From contig JAKTTS010000006.1 of NCBI GenBank assembly GCA_030560485.1, positions 29,188 through 93,187 of the forward strand: DNA of 64,000 nucleotides, given 5' to 3'. Made by a program: the position numbers and the translations under genes. Positions 1-10,431 of this stretch are shown in pieces. The notes beneath the pieces are model-generated. The model was not told the DNA's origin and did no database searches. It saw only the letters and a list, made by a program, of their open reading frames with translations. Within the stretch, counting starts at the first letter, position 1. The number at the start of each line of letters is the position of its first letter. This DNA comes from Ascoidea tarda (nom. inval.). Its lineage: Eukaryota; Ascomycota; Saccharomycetes; Ascoideales; Ascoideaceae.

Positions 1-1762
1 AGGTAGACATCAAATAGCTCAACAATTCTAAGTAGCTCTGAAATTTGCGCTCGCATTATACTCGATGTTTGGTGTTTGATGTTTGGGTGTATTTAGGATA
101 TAAATTTCTATGAGAATGAATGAATAATCTAGCGTTAAAACAGTTGTTTATCTATTTGTTTATTCCAGTAAAAATTTGTTACTGTTTTTGTTGCTTTAAT
201 TAGCTACTTAATATTCCAGCTTTAAATCTATAATTGTCGCAACTTTGATTATTCCTATTGACAAAAGAAAAACAATGTTGCAATACTCTTTGAGAAAAAT
301 TGACTGAAAGATGAAGAGCACTACGTCTGAAAAGAGCAAAAAAGTCTTTGAGCAAATGTGAAATGGATTTGAAAAACATCTTTGAACTGATTATGACACT
401 GAATTTTGGGCCAAGAGTTACCCCCTTGATGTAATCTCTCCACCAGCAAACAGGATCATATAATTAATCCTTATCAACATTGGCACACCATCATCACCAC
501 TAACATCACTTTTGTGATTATTAACGAATCACCAAACTCATTCAAAAAAAGGATAAATTGGAAAGATTAAGAAGGCCAATAGCACAAAGAGCAGCATTAA
601 TCCACTGTGAATTAATTATCCGATGGCAGAATTTGCAAGCAAAACAGAAATTCTTAGAACCCATGCAGAAAACCGGGGTAATAGCTGTGTAATACATATG
701 ATATAGCCATAATTTATCAGTAGCGTGAGCATACAACAGATCTTGGGCCTTTCAACATACCAAAGTAGCACGACTATTTATATCTTCAAACCAATACCGG
801 GCTGGCTTAAGACTCAAAAAACAAACTGTTACATCTCTTGGTATTAAAGACTATAGCGTCATAGAGTTGAGAAATATATGGAGCAAAAGCCATACTTTGC
901 AAAATGTGGTGAAGAACTAATTTTTATGGCGCACCACGTACTAACCGGTCGTTGAGCTGTTTTTCAGAATAGCCGTCATAGCTCAAGCAAAAAGCTTTAT
1001 GGTTGTGCAACCACAGCTTATCAAGAATTAGTTTCAGCAACATGTTCAGCGGGTAGTAGAATAAGACTAAACAAGAAAAAATTGCTTGGAAGGGTCTGTA
1101 GCAGAAAGCCCTAAGCTACATGGGATTCGGAAAATCCAAGGGGCAATGTAAGGGTATAGCAAAAACACTTGGCAAGTATGCATTGTTTCCATTAATTTGG
1201 GTTTTGGGCCCTCTCTTAGTTTCTTGGTCAACACAAGCTTTTCTACACAGGAGCCAATAAATGGGCTTGGATGGATATGCCATCATACAGTGATGCGCGC
1301 GGCTCTGCATCTTGCTTGCTAAACAGCGCGCTGCTCATTTCGGACAGCACGGATATCCCGACCACCTCCACGGGTGCCCCTTTTACAGACACTTCCCTAA
1401 AGATGTGAGATGTTTCACTTCGAAGCCTGAGTAAGAGGAAAGTGGCTAACTCTACTGATCTTAGAAATTGCACAAAATGATATAAATATAAAGCGAGCTT
1501 GGTTTTCCCTTTTTTTCTCTATCTAGATTCATTCTCCTGCTCTTGTTTTTCCTTGTATCTTGGCAAAGAAATAGGCTAAACCACACAGCATCAACTATAA
1601 TACTCATACCTTGCTATATAAGCTATTGGTTTCCTACTGTTTTTTGGCCATTGGTCATTTCATCTTATATAATATACACTAACTCAGGCTGTATTTATTT
1701 TATAATCACTATCTATTTTTTGTCTTCTGCTTGTGCTAAATTCTCTTTAAATCAAAGTAACA
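1..1762. promoter_or_regulatory. Long upstream region of the NRG-type repressor gene
   Basis: No convincing coding sequence is seen here; the short open frames have no recognisable domain. A GC-richer patch lies at about 1290-1400. Stress-element cores are present: AGGGG near 1139 and CCCCT near 1376. A TATAAATA box at about 1481-1488 is followed by a pyrimidine-rich stretch, so transcription probably starts around 1500-1600 and leaves a leader of about 200 nt. A long regulatory region fits a glucose- and stress-responsive repressor gene, but that link is inference. Confidence 0.5.
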
Positions 1763-3148
1763 ATGTTCAATAACGCTCTAAAATTTGATTCTTACAGTTC
1801 TCCTAAATTATCACAAAACCCTTATAGCAATAATAGTAGCAGTAATAATATCTTCCCCGAATACAGCAGAAATAGCCTGTTTTTCTTTTCCGGTACAACC
1901 ACAAACACTCCAGCCTACTATCATCATACTCATCCTCTCACTTCTCAAAGTGTTTCACCTTCTCCCTCTACTTCTATTTCTTCACTATCTTCCTATTCAA
2001 ACATGAGCTCCAACTACACTGAAACCTCAGATGTTATAAATGACAATGAAGACGATCATAATGATTCCGCTGGAAGAAATTTCTCAGATTATACTTCTAA
2101 TATCAATGTCAATAATTCGTTGTTGAAATATTCGCTAACACCCCTTAATTCTATCTCCAATATTAATTCTAATAGCAATTTATTGGTTTCAGGCAGTGGC
2201 TTGAATTCAGCTCAAAATTATAGTGGTGGCTCACTACCACCAGTCAGTTCAATACTTCGAACCAACCAATTTTCAAGCCCTCAACCACCAATTAACAATA
2301 TTTTAAATGATAGACGCCATAAGTTACCTGCTTTGATACCGATCAACATTTTTCCACCCATTGACCAGCCAACTTCTTCAGAAAGTGGCCTTGTCTCTGC
2401 CCCAGGCCATTTTGATTCTCTGTTTGGTCAGCATCCAAATTATCGATTGCCCAGTGTTTCTGATGTTCTAAACAACTGCTGTTGCGAGACTAATACCATT
2501 CATCATTGTCACCACAGCCATAATAATTTCAATGGCTTGACTAGTTTTTGCAACTATCATAATAACATTAATAACGAACATAGTACCAATATTAATACCA
2601 ACGTTGTCAACAATAATAACAACAAAAACCACACTATGGTTGATGGTAATATAACCACTCTTCCAATTATGCCTTCAAACACTTTTGATGATTCCATCTC
2701 TAGAGGTACCTCGACTTCAAATGCAACTTCTACGGGACTCGCTTCCTCTTCGAATGTTTCTGATACTTCAACCACTAGCTCTCAATTGATAAGAAAATAC
2801 AAATGCAAAATTTGCGAAAAGAGCTTTACAACCTCTGGCCATTTGGCAAGACATTCAAGGATTCATACAGGCGAAAGAAAACATGTTTGTCCATATCCTG
2901 GATGCGACTCAAGATTTGCTAGACAAGATAATTGCATGCAACATTACAGAACTCATTTGAATCCAAAAAACAAATCAAGAAAGAAGAAAACTTTAAAGGT
3001 TTCTAAACCAAAGGACATCAATAAAACCAAACATTCTTCTTCTGCTTCTCCCTCTGCTTCTTCTGCTTCTCCCTCTGCTTCTTCCTCTGCAAGCTCTGCA
3101 AGTTCAGCTAACTCTTCTAGTCTGAGTCCTAATTTACAGGTGGCATGA
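1763..3148 (+). CDS. NRG1: C2H2 zinc-finger transcriptional repressor, Nrg1/Nrg2 type
   Basis: This 461-residue protein is almost entirely low-complexity Ser/Asn up to a C-terminal pair of C2H2 zinc fingers. Finger 1 uses C348, C351, H364 and H368; finger 2 uses C376, C381, H394 and H398. The motifs FTTSGHLARHSRIHTGE and RFARQDNCMQHYRTH are typical of Nrg1/Nrg2, which recruit Cyc8-Tup1 to repress glucose-repressed and, in Candida, filamentation genes. A basic KNKSRKKK stretch after finger 2 could be a nuclear localisation signal, and the C-terminus is a Ser/Ala/Pro repeat. The neighbouring RING gene and TRM7 match the surroundings of NRG2 (YBR066C) in S. cerevisiae, which supports the call. 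NRG1 and NRG2 are whole-genome duplicates there, so this gene may be the pre-duplication form. Confidence 0.85.
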   Translation: MFNNALKFDSYSSPKLSQNPYSNNSSSNNIFPEYSRNSLFFFSGTTTNTPAYYHHTHPLTSQSVSPSPSTSISSLSSYSNMSSNYTETSDVINDNEDDHNDSAGRNFSDYTSNINVNNSLLKYSLTPLNSISNINSNSNLLVSGSGLNSAQNYSGGSLPPVSSILRTNQFSSPQPPINNILNDRRHKLPALIPINIFPPIDQPTSSESGLVSAPGHFDSLFGQHPNYRLPSVSDVLNNCCCETNTIHHCHHSHNNFNGLTSFCNYHNNINNEHSTNINTNVVNNNNNKNHTMVDGNITTLPIMPSNTFDDSISRGTSTSNATSTGLASSSNVSDTSTTSSQLIRKYKCKICEKSFTTSGHLARHSRIHTGERKHVCPYPGCDSRFARQDNCMQHYRTHLNPKNKSRKKKTLKVSKPKDINKTKHSSSASPSASSASPSASSSASSASSANSSSLSPNLQVA

Positions 3149-3900
3149 GGTTTTTTTAACGTTATTTTTATTCTGGGTTTCAATGTTTGTATTTGTTTAA
3201 CGTTTTTATTGGTAAAAATTTATTTGATTTATCTTTTTAAATTAGGCTTGTATTAATATTATTTTATTTATTATATCTACTCTATCTATTCTACTTCTCA
3301 TACTGGCAACTTCACTTCACTTCACTTTATTTCACTTTATATTATTTTATTTTATTTTATTTTTTTCAAACTTATGTATGCATCTAAAAATGATTTTTTC
3401 TCATTTTATTCTTTGGGATACTGGTTATTAGTGTAGAATTCTAAAGTTGTGGCCAGCAAGAGCCTCGTGAAGCCTCCTTAAGGATTCTAAAGCCTGGAAA
3501 ACTCCTCAGTCTCCTGGACTCAGGGATCGGATCCCATGAAACTGTTTTAGCTTTCACTTAATAAGGGTCTGGGTCTTGCTAAGAAAAAATTGCTGCATAA
3601 TGCTTAAATTGCATATTTAAGGCTTGTGAAGTTCCGTTTGTCTTCCGTGTCGTTCCACCCGAGACAAGAATTTGGGAAGCCATATATAGCAGTTTTTATT
3701 TGCTACTAATGAGCCATTTAATGGTACTTGCAATGCGAGAAGAGGTTAAATATGTATTTTATTGTCTTGTTATGATGCGATTAGTATTTACAATAATACA
3801 AAATAAATGATCACGCGTAGAGCATTCTTTTGGTCATTAGTAAGAATTAGCAAGAATTAGCAAGAATTAGCAAGAATTAGTAAGAGTTATTAATCAGTTT
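3149..3900. other. Convergent intergenic region with short tandem repeat and palindrome
   Basis: This is the 3' flank of the NRG-type gene and the 3' flank of the RING gene. It holds a perfect 13-nt palindrome, GGGATCGGATCCC, at 3533-3545 and a 10-bp tandem repeat just beyond the RING gene stop. I see no coding sequence or tRNA in it. Confidence 0.5.
3841..3890. repeat. Tandem repeat of the 10-mer CAAGAATTAG
   Basis: There are about four and a half near-identical 10-bp units, imperfect at both edges. They lie in the 3' flank of the RING gene, 11 bp from its stop codon, so they are probably transcribed as its 3' UTR. Confidence 0.9.
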
Positions 3901-4617
3901 TTAACCATACATATCCATGCCACCGTCTTCATCATCCTCATCATCTCCGTCATCTCCGTCATCGATATCGTTTGAATTTCTACTTTTGGTAGGTAATTCG
4001 ATTGTTCTTTTTTCATTGACGTTTTTACGACACATTGGACAAGTTGGATTTATTTTGAGCCAGGGTCCAATGCATTCTAAATCAAAGATATGATCGCAGT
4101 TATTCAATTTGACAATCAACGGGTATGGATCATTTAAAAAATCGTTTCTACAAATTGAACAGGAATCGTTGGTCTTTAGTTTTTTTTTAGAGATTCTTTC
4201 CAATGAATCAATAAATTCTTGTGAAACTCCCTTATTGTTAAAATTGTGAGTGTTGTCATTTAGAATATCGTGCAATTGATCAATTAGATAATTTCCAGTT
4301 GGCAAAGTATTGTTTGAATTTTCCGCCATGTTTGATAAAACATTAATTAAATTTAGTATATCATTTGAATTATTATTAATAGTATCACGAAAATTCAACT
4401 CCTCATTATCTTGAGATGAAAATAATTGGTTTTGATGACGAAGCCGATATTCTCTTCTTGTTGGATGGTCAATTGATCCAGTGTTATTTCTTCTACTTGT
4501 TATATTATGATCATCTTTGGCAATATATAAATGTAAAGAAATAAACAAGTTAGTATGCAATAAAAAAAAGAAAGGAAAATACACACAATAGCAAAACTAA
4601 CCTTCATAGGTAGACAT
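3901..4617 (-). CDS. RING-finger protein, YBR062C type, spliced
   Basis: This is a probable E3 ubiquitin ligase of 209 residues. Exon 1 is only 16 nt (4617-4602, MSTYE plus one base); exon 2 is 4514-3901. The N-terminus MSTYE, the ISKKKLKTND linker and the MYG C-terminus match S. cerevisiae YBR062C, which also has a 5' intron. The RING uses C124, C127, C145, H147, C153, C164 and C167. The usual fifth ligand is an aspartate (D150, in HIFDLEC), as in YBR062C. An acidic Asp/Glu stretch precedes the C-terminus. Without splicing the reading frame would start in a meaningless hydrophobic stretch. YBR062C and TRM7 (YBR061C) are adjacent in S. cerevisiae and close to each other here. Confidence 0.88.
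4515..4601 (-). other. Intron of the YBR062C-type gene
   Basis: This 87-nt intron has the 5' site GTTAGT, a perfect TACTAAC branch point and the 3' site CCAAAG. Splicing joins a G to AT, giving Asp (phase 1). Confidence 0.9.
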
Positions 4618-4969
4618 TTTGATGAATTAAATGTAAGCTGCAATAATATTAGATCAAGGTGTAATAAAACAGAATAATTATAAACATCATTTGGGCATAG
4701 ATACTTGAAATGATTTTGGAGTTTAAATGAATTGGTCTGCTTATATAAACAAATGCAAATGGATTTAGTTTCATGCGGGTATATGCATAAATAATCAGCA
4801 GCCATTTTCTTGCTATTGTTTTGTGTTTTTGACAGGATTTACACATGAGGAGATAATAAACAGAAAAGGAATGTATTAATTGATAGATATGAACATATAA
4901 GTACGAAGTGTTGAAGAAATAGTGATAAGATCAAGAGAAAGTGGAAAAAAAAAGATGATACTAGTTGGC

Positions 4970-5470
4970 TTAGAATCTTCTTCGGCCAGGTCTGACAGCG
5001 ACTGGAACAACAGCGACTGGACGACGACGTCTTCCACTGAGCGAACCAAGAGCAAAGAGACCAGCACCAGCAGCCACCATTGAACCCTTACTTGGACCAG
5101 TTTGAACAGGGGTACTTTGGACTTGAGGTTGTTGTTGCACTTGTTGTTGGGGCACTTGCTGTACTTGTTGTGGTACTTGTTGCACTTGTTGAGTATTGGC
5201 TGGGTAATATTGTTGTTGGGGTTGTGATCTTGTTTGTGTTTGAGGAGGATGTTGTGGGGGGACTTGAGTTGGTAACTCCCAAGTTGATTCATTTGTATAT
5301 TTGTTAACATAAAAGTAGGCTAGATTATGAAAGAGGACAAAATGTTAGATCGAACAGTTTTCAATTTGAAAAAAAAAGATAGACATACTTTGATATTCTT
5401 CGTCCCATACGGCTAACCATCCATCAGGGATTGAAGGAGGAGGGGGTCGAGATGGTCTTTTAACGTTCAT
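4970..5470 (-). CDS. WWM1: WW-domain protein, Wwm1 type, spliced
   Basis: This predicted protein has 143 residues in two exons, 5470-5389 and 5319-4970. Splicing restores a full WW domain: IPDGWLAVWDEEYQ is followed by TYFYVNKYTNESTWELP, with signature tryptophans W18 and W41 and the closing proline P44. WW domains bind proline-rich PPxY ligands. The rest is a Gln/Pro/Val-rich linker, a GSMVAAGAGLFALGSLSG segment and a basic C-terminus. The layout of WW domain, Gln/Pro/Tyr linker and glycine-rich segment fits S. cerevisiae Wwm1, which genetically interacts with the metacaspase Mca1. Other frames here give longer open stretches, but none contains a domain. Confidence 0.85.
5320..5388 (-). other. 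Intron inside the WW domain
   Basis: This 69-nt intron has the 5' site GTATGT, an ATCTAAC-type branch point and the 3' site ATCTAG. It splits a Thr codon after EEYQ (phase 1) and interrupts the WW domain between its first and second strands. Confidence 0.88.
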
Positions 5471-6639
5471 TTTTGATTAGATAGAGGCCTTTAAACTTGA
5501 TGCAAACGAGAATGATTCCAGTTAATTGTAATCGGCTGTGATAAATCAATAGATTACTTGGTTGCTAGATTTTGATTTTTTTCCTTTTTTTTTCAAGGAG
5601 AAGAATCGTTTTAAATATTAATTTTTATCCTTACTAATCTCATAAAGCTGCAAAACACAAAATTTTAAAGCAGTAAAATCGAAAGACTTGTAGCTAGCAA
5701 AAGAAATTCAACAAAGTAGCAAATTCAAACTCTATTTCATTTTTGTTCAATTATAAACCCAGATTGATATAGTCATTTTAATATATTCTCCAAATCAGCC
5801 ATACACAACCATATTTAGCTTACAAAGCTTGTTAAAAAACCTGGTAAAACCTATTAAAATCAGCCAAAATCATTCAAACATCTGTACAGAGAAGCTAGGA
5901 ATCACCAATCAAGATATTCGTACAGCAACTGCTGGACATTCAATTAAAGCAGCAGCAGAACATGACAATACAGAATAGCCACCATACGAATTGAGACTCA
6001 CGTATTTTCGATACTTTGGGAAGACCACCAGTGCTCCACTACTTGATGGGATACTGATATAACTTGAAATAAACTGAGAGAACAAATGCACACCGATAAA
6101 CTGATCTTCTCTCCAGAATCTTTCACCAAAACGGTCTCACCTTCCATCGCACTCCTGTGCCGAGCCGTTCGTCCCAAAATAGCACAGGCCTTATTCAGGC
6201 TAAGACACCCGTTTCCACAAACAGTTTTGCACAATAGAAGCACGTGTAACAAAACACCCTCGTATCCCATCCCGCACACACAGGGCAAAAACGAGGATTG
6301 TAGTGTGTGAGGGAACTATGTCAAGTCATAGCGCATTCCAGTGCAGAAAGAAGCAGATCAGCACGTCAGGGCTGTGATATTATACCGCTATTATATTACA
6401 ATAATTGTATAATAGCACTTCAGCACTGGCTTTTTACTGTGAAGAGGTCTGTGCTTCTCGTCGTTATTCTTCTTCACCAAACACGTCTTCTCCAGCGAGA
6501 GATTTGCTACCACACTTCTCTTTAGATCTTACTTCACCTTCGCTCTGCCTCTTTTTATCCATTCTGGTCGTTTTCCATTTCGCTGCGCTACTTTAGCTTT
6601 TTGTATTGACAACTCATAAGTTCTCAAGATACCTCCAAC
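5471..6639. promoter_or_regulatory. Divergent promoter region of WWM1-like and rhomboid genes
   Basis: This 1.17-kb region separates two divergent genes. It carries a GC-richer island at about 6100-6370 with a CACGTG box at 6241-6246. The open frames at 5909-6596 lack domains and look like chance. Confidence 0.5.
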
Positions 6640-8769
6640 TTGGAACTCCATATTCAAATGAACCAGAACCACTACTATCCTTACAATCCTCTTTCGAATG
6701 AAAGAGATAAAGAGTTGCCTCCAACTCCCATTGCAAACATGAATCAACTAAATAGCACCGGTCAACCACAAGATACCAATGTTCAACCTCCTCCGAATTT
6801 AGGTCCTTCTCCATTTCCTGATTCTTTTGTCAACAATAACAGTCCTTTATATAGCCCCAATGCCAAATCTTTTATAGATTTCAATTCTCAATATTCTCAT
6901 TTGAACAACCCCAGACATAACTTAAATAATAGTAATTCCACTAATATGTCTCTCGCTGATCCATCTTTCAATTCAACTATAAATACAAATAATTTTAATA
7001 ACCCAAATCCAAATAATCCAAATAACGGTGATATCGAAGCAACCAACTACTCCAATAATTTTAATAGTTATAGTAGTTCTGATACTAATCCTAGCATGAG
7101 CCGATCCAGATTATTAAAAAACTATTCGGGTGATAATCCAAATTACTCCAATTATAATCAATCCTCCTATAACAATAGTTCCAATAATACCAACAATCCT
7201 CCGTACCCAACATCTGATCCGTTTGCATCGGATCAAAATCTATCAAGATCTAGAACAACTATGTCAAATCCTTTTCAAGATCCCAACCACAGCAAAATGA
7301 ACTCGAATGAAACCAACCCTATAACTTTTAACCCCACTTCTGCTGTTCCATCCGATAATCGAAACAATTTCAATAACAATAATATTCAAGAAAATCAATT
7401 TTTCTTGGATAACAACAATAATAATATCTACAACAATAACAACAACGATAACAACAACGCCTATAATAGCCATATAATCAGCGATCAACAAGTAATTGAT
7501 AAAAAAAATTCAAGATGGAGAACTTTTCCCTACGTAGCTGTTTTCTTTACTATAGTTGAAACAGCTGTATTCATTGCTGAATTGGTTAATTATTCAAATT
7601 ACACCGGAAACTTCATTCAAACTTCCCCTTCTTTTAATCCAATGCTTGGTCCATCTTCTTATGTTCAAATTAATATGGGCTCCAGATTTAGACCTTGTAT
7701 GCAAGAAATTGAAGGCATTACAAATGTAAACGACATACTATTTCCCTGTCCTAATTCAACTACTACCGATACAGATGTTTGTTCTCTAAGTGAATTATGT
7801 GGAATGGGTGGTTTACCACCAAATACAATTGATGATGGGTTAGGCTATCTTCCTGACCAATGGTGGAGAATTATAACCCCAATTTTTTTACATGCTGGTT
7901 TTATTCATATAATTTCAAACCTACTTCTCCAAATATTATTAGGTGCTGATGTCGAAAAAAAAATCGGTTCTTTAACTTTTTTGTTGATTTATATTGCTTC
8001 TGGAATATCTGGGAACATTTTTGGTGCAAATTACAGTAAAACTGGTGTTTCGTCTGTTGGTGCAAGTGGTGCTTTATTTGGGATAATCGCTACTAATTTA
8101 TTTCACCACTTATTCTTATTCAACAAAGCTCTTTACTCAAAGAAAACTTATCGTATAATCTTATCCGTCATGGTTTTTGAAATCATTCTAATTTTGTTTC
8201 TTGGTTTACTACCTGGTTTAGATAATTTTGCGCATATTGGTGGCTTTATTATAGGTTTATTATCCAGCATCTTATTATTAAGAGATCCTAATTTTATCAT
8301 TAAAGAAGAGTATAGACATATACCACCAAAGACAATGTTAACTCCAATTCCCAATCAGGGAAGCCATGTCATATCAAGAAATTTTCTCAGTTTATCTTAC
8401 GATGATAGCAACGATGATTCAAAACCAAATTCAAAAATATCAAATTTTTTAAAAAAAAGATATATCAAGTATTTTATATTTTGGGGTGTTTTGAGAACTG
8501 TTTCTTTAGTTTTAATCATTTTATGGTTTGCACTTTTATCCATCAATTTTTTTAAAAATGGTGGCGGAAATTGCTCATGGTGTCAGTATTTAAGTTGCAT
8601 ACCTGTAAATAATTGGTGCGACGGTGATATTACTGTTACAACCTCTGATTCATCTATTTATTTTTTTAATTTTTTAACATTACTCTTTTATTTTATCGAT
8701 TTAAAAAATCAAAACAATTCCAATTTACATCACTTTCAAAACCAGAAAAAATTACAAAAATTGGATTAA
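6640..8769 (+). CDS. Rhomboid-family intramembrane serine protease with long Asn-rich N-terminal tail
   Basis: This 709-residue membrane protein has about 285 residues of low-complexity Asn/Ser/Pro cytosolic tail, then a polytopic rhomboid (S54) core. The catalytic serine is S476 in GASGALFG and the catalytic histidine is H532 in NFAHIGGF. The HAGFIHIISN segment of the preceding membrane helix is also conserved. The first membrane helix is at about 293-315. Long-tailed eukaryotic rhomboids of this kind cleave membrane proteins in the secretory pathway. S. cerevisiae has only the short Rbd2 and mitochondrial Pcp1, so this is neither. A second methionine at 6658 (MNQNHYYPYN) is an equally good start. 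The C-terminus has a further membrane segment after a lysine-rich loop and a Cys-containing segment (CSWCQYLSC). Confidence 0.85.
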   Translation: MELHIQMNQNHYYPYNPLSNERDKELPPTPIANMNQLNSTGQPQDTNVQPPPNLGPSPFPDSFVNNNSPLYSPNAKSFIDFNSQYSHLNNPRHNLNNSNSTNMSLADPSFNSTINTNNFNNPNPNNPNNGDIEATNYSNNFNSYSSSDTNPSMSRSRLLKNYSGDNPNYSNYNQSSYNNSSNNTNNPPYPTSDPFASDQNLSRSRTTMSNPFQDPNHSKMNSNETNPITFNPTSAVPSDNRNNFNNNNIQENQFFLDNNNNNIYNNNNNDNNNAYNSHIISDQQVIDKKNSRWRTFPYVAVFFTIVETAVFIAELVNYSNYTGNFIQTSPSFNPMLGPSSYVQINMGSRFRPCMQEIEGITNVNDILFPCPNSTTTDTDVCSLSELCGMGGLPPNTIDDGLGYLPDQWWRIITPIFLHAGFIHIISNLLLQILLGADVEKKIGSLTFLLIYIASGISGNIFGANYSKTGVSSVGASGALFGIIATNLFHHLFLFNKALYSKKTYRIILSVMVFEIILILFLGLLPGLDNFAHIGGFIIGLLSSILLLRDPNFIIKEEYRHIPPKTMLTPIPNQGSHVISRNFLSLSYDDSNDDSKPNSKISNFLKKRYIKYFIFWGVLRTVSLVLIILWFALLSINFFKNGGGNCSWCQYLSCIPVNNWCDGDITVTTSDSSIYFFNFLTLLFYFIDLKNQNNSNLHHFQNQKKLQKLD

Positions 8770-9236
8770 TTTTGTTTAAAAAAATACTTAATAAATCATT
8801 CAATACATCAATAGATTATCAGTAAATGAAAAAAAAAGCAATCATCCTGGACATTTATTTATATGGTTTTTTCATCAATATTGATTAATTCATTGTTGTA
8901 ATATGCTTGTTCCTTTTCATTCTTTAGTTATACTTTTATTATATGCTTTTTCAATCTTATTTATTAATTTGTTTCATTTTCAACTCTCTTCATATAGCTT
9001 TCAATTCATTTTTATAGACTATAGCCATTCATTATTTATTACTTTTTCTATCAACGTCATTTCATTCCTTTCAGTATTTCACATACATTTTATTGCACCA
9101 ATTATTATCTTGCATGTAGTGATTGTAGAGCATGTGATAAAAATGTATTTTTCACTCCAAAATAAGAAAAAGTTATTAAACTTTAGCATGATAAAAAAAT
9201 AATATGATCAAGATCTATAAAAAAAAATCAATAAAT
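8770..9236. other. AT-rich intergenic region upstream of TRM7
   Basis: A hydrophobic open frame at 8903-9202 is Phe/Ile/Leu-rich only because the DNA is T-rich. I see no gene here. The region should contain the TRM7 promoter. Confidence 0.4.
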
Positions 9237-10136
9237 ATGGGAAAGGGCAGTAAAGATAAAAGAGATTTATACTACCGAAAAGCCAAAGAAGAGGGATGGA
9301 GAGCAAGATCAGCTTTTAAGTTACTCCAGTTGAATGAGCAATTCAACCTATTTGAAGGTGTTAGAAATGTGGTTGATTTATGTGCAGCTCCTGGTTCATG
9401 GTCTCAAGTGCTATCTCAGAAATTGAATTGTATAGATTCTTCACCTCCATCAAAGATTGTTGCAGTAGATTTGCAACCAATGTCACCAATACCTGGCGTT
9501 GAATGTATCCAAGCCGATATAACCCATCCAAAGACATTAGAAAGAATTTTGGGAATATTCAATGGACAATTGGCAGATTTCGTTTGCAGTGATGGAGCCC
9601 CAGATGTCACAGGATTGCACGATATCGATGAATATATTCAGGCTCAATTAATATTGTCTGCGTTACAATTAACGACGTGTATATTGAAACCCGGGGGAAC
9701 ATTTGTTGCAAAAATATTTCGGGGTAGAGATATTGATTTATTATATTCGCAACTTGGAAATTTATTTGAAAAAGTAATATGTGCCAAACCAAGATCATCA
9801 AGAAGTACATCATTAGAATCCTTTATTGTGTGCATTAATTACAAACCACAAAAAGACTGGAAACCCAAATTGAAATTAAATCAGTCAACAGAGGAGTTTT
9901 TTAAAGATTCTAATTTAGGAAGAGCAAAATTGAGTGAGTCCTTGGAAAACAATTTGCCCTTTGAAAAAAGAGTTGTTGCTCCATTCATTGCTTGTGGTGA
10001 TCTATCCAGTTATGATTCAGATGCTACATATTCCATTGAAGAGGGAAAGCAGACGACCAGTCTTGATCCTGTACAAATGCCCACAGCTCCCCCATATAAG
10101 AAGGCATTGGAAATGAAGCGAAAGGGGATACTTTGA
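9237..10136 (+). CDS. TRM7: tRNA 2'-O-ribose methyltransferase Trm7
   Basis: This 299-residue RrmJ/FtsJ-family enzyme methylates the 2'-OH of nucleotides 32 and 34 in the tRNA anticodon loop, using S-adenosylmethionine. The SAM-binding motif is [15 protein letters not shown]. The K-D-K-E catalytic set is visible as K28 in [10 protein letters not shown], Asp in [10 protein letters not shown], Lys in [11 protein letters not shown] and Glu in SLESFIVC. The C-terminal SLDPVQ...[11 protein letters not shown] is also typical. I chose the start [10 protein letters not shown] because it matches the family; an upstream in-frame ATG at 9204 would add 11 residues that the family does not have. In S. cerevisiae TRM7 (YBR061C) adjoins YBR062C, which is also nearby here. 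Trm7 works with Trm732 and Rtt10. Confidence 0.95.
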   Translation: MGKGSKDKRDLYYRKAKEEGWRARSAFKLLQLNEQFNLFEGVRNVVDLCAAPGSWSQVLSQKLNCIDSSPPSKIVAVDLQPMSPIPGVECIQADITHPKTLERILGIFNGQLADFVCSDGAPDVTGLHDIDEYIQAQLILSALQLTTCILKPGGTFVAKIFRGRDIDLLYSQLGNLFEKVICAKPRSSRSTSLESFIVCINYKPQKDWKPKLKLNQSTEEFFKDSNLGRAKLSESLENNLPFEKRVVAPFIACGDLSSYDSDATYSIEEGKQTTSLDPVQMPTAPPYKKALEMKRKGIL

Positions 10137-10431
10137 GGTCAATAAAGCATTTCATGAATAATGGCTACACAGTTGGATATAATCAATGTATTGTAGGATT
10201 GTTGAAGATAATGTAAAAAAGCATAAAATAAAAGAGTATGTAAGAAGTTAGATAAGACTGCAAATGTATGCATTTTCAGCATATATTTGCGCATATAATA
10301 TATCACGTGGTTTTGTGATGTTTGGATGTTTTATTTTGAAAAAAATTAAATCAAACTCTCAAATTTGTTCAGTTGAGGTGGTAATTGATATCAGATAGAA
10401 GCTGTATTTCAATCATAATCTAGGTAGAAAG

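Noticed and set aside
1556-1687. Possible 5' UTR intron of the NRG-type gene (GTATCT ... CACTAAC ... CTCAG)
   Set aside because: The 5' site is weak and the leader is noncoding, so nothing in the sequence confirms it.
3841-3890. Short direct repeats as a possible CRISPR-like array
   Set aside because: The units abut with no unique spacers, and the genome is eukaryotic; it is a simple tandem repeat.
4876-5310. Longest minus-strand frame (144 codons) over the WW gene
   Set aside because: Its frame has no domain; the spliced frame with a complete WW domain is the real one.
8903-9202. 99-codon hydrophobic ORF between the rhomboid gene and TRM7
   Set aside because: Phe/Ile/Ser-rich reading of T-rich spacer DNA; it ends just before the TRM7 start and has no motif.
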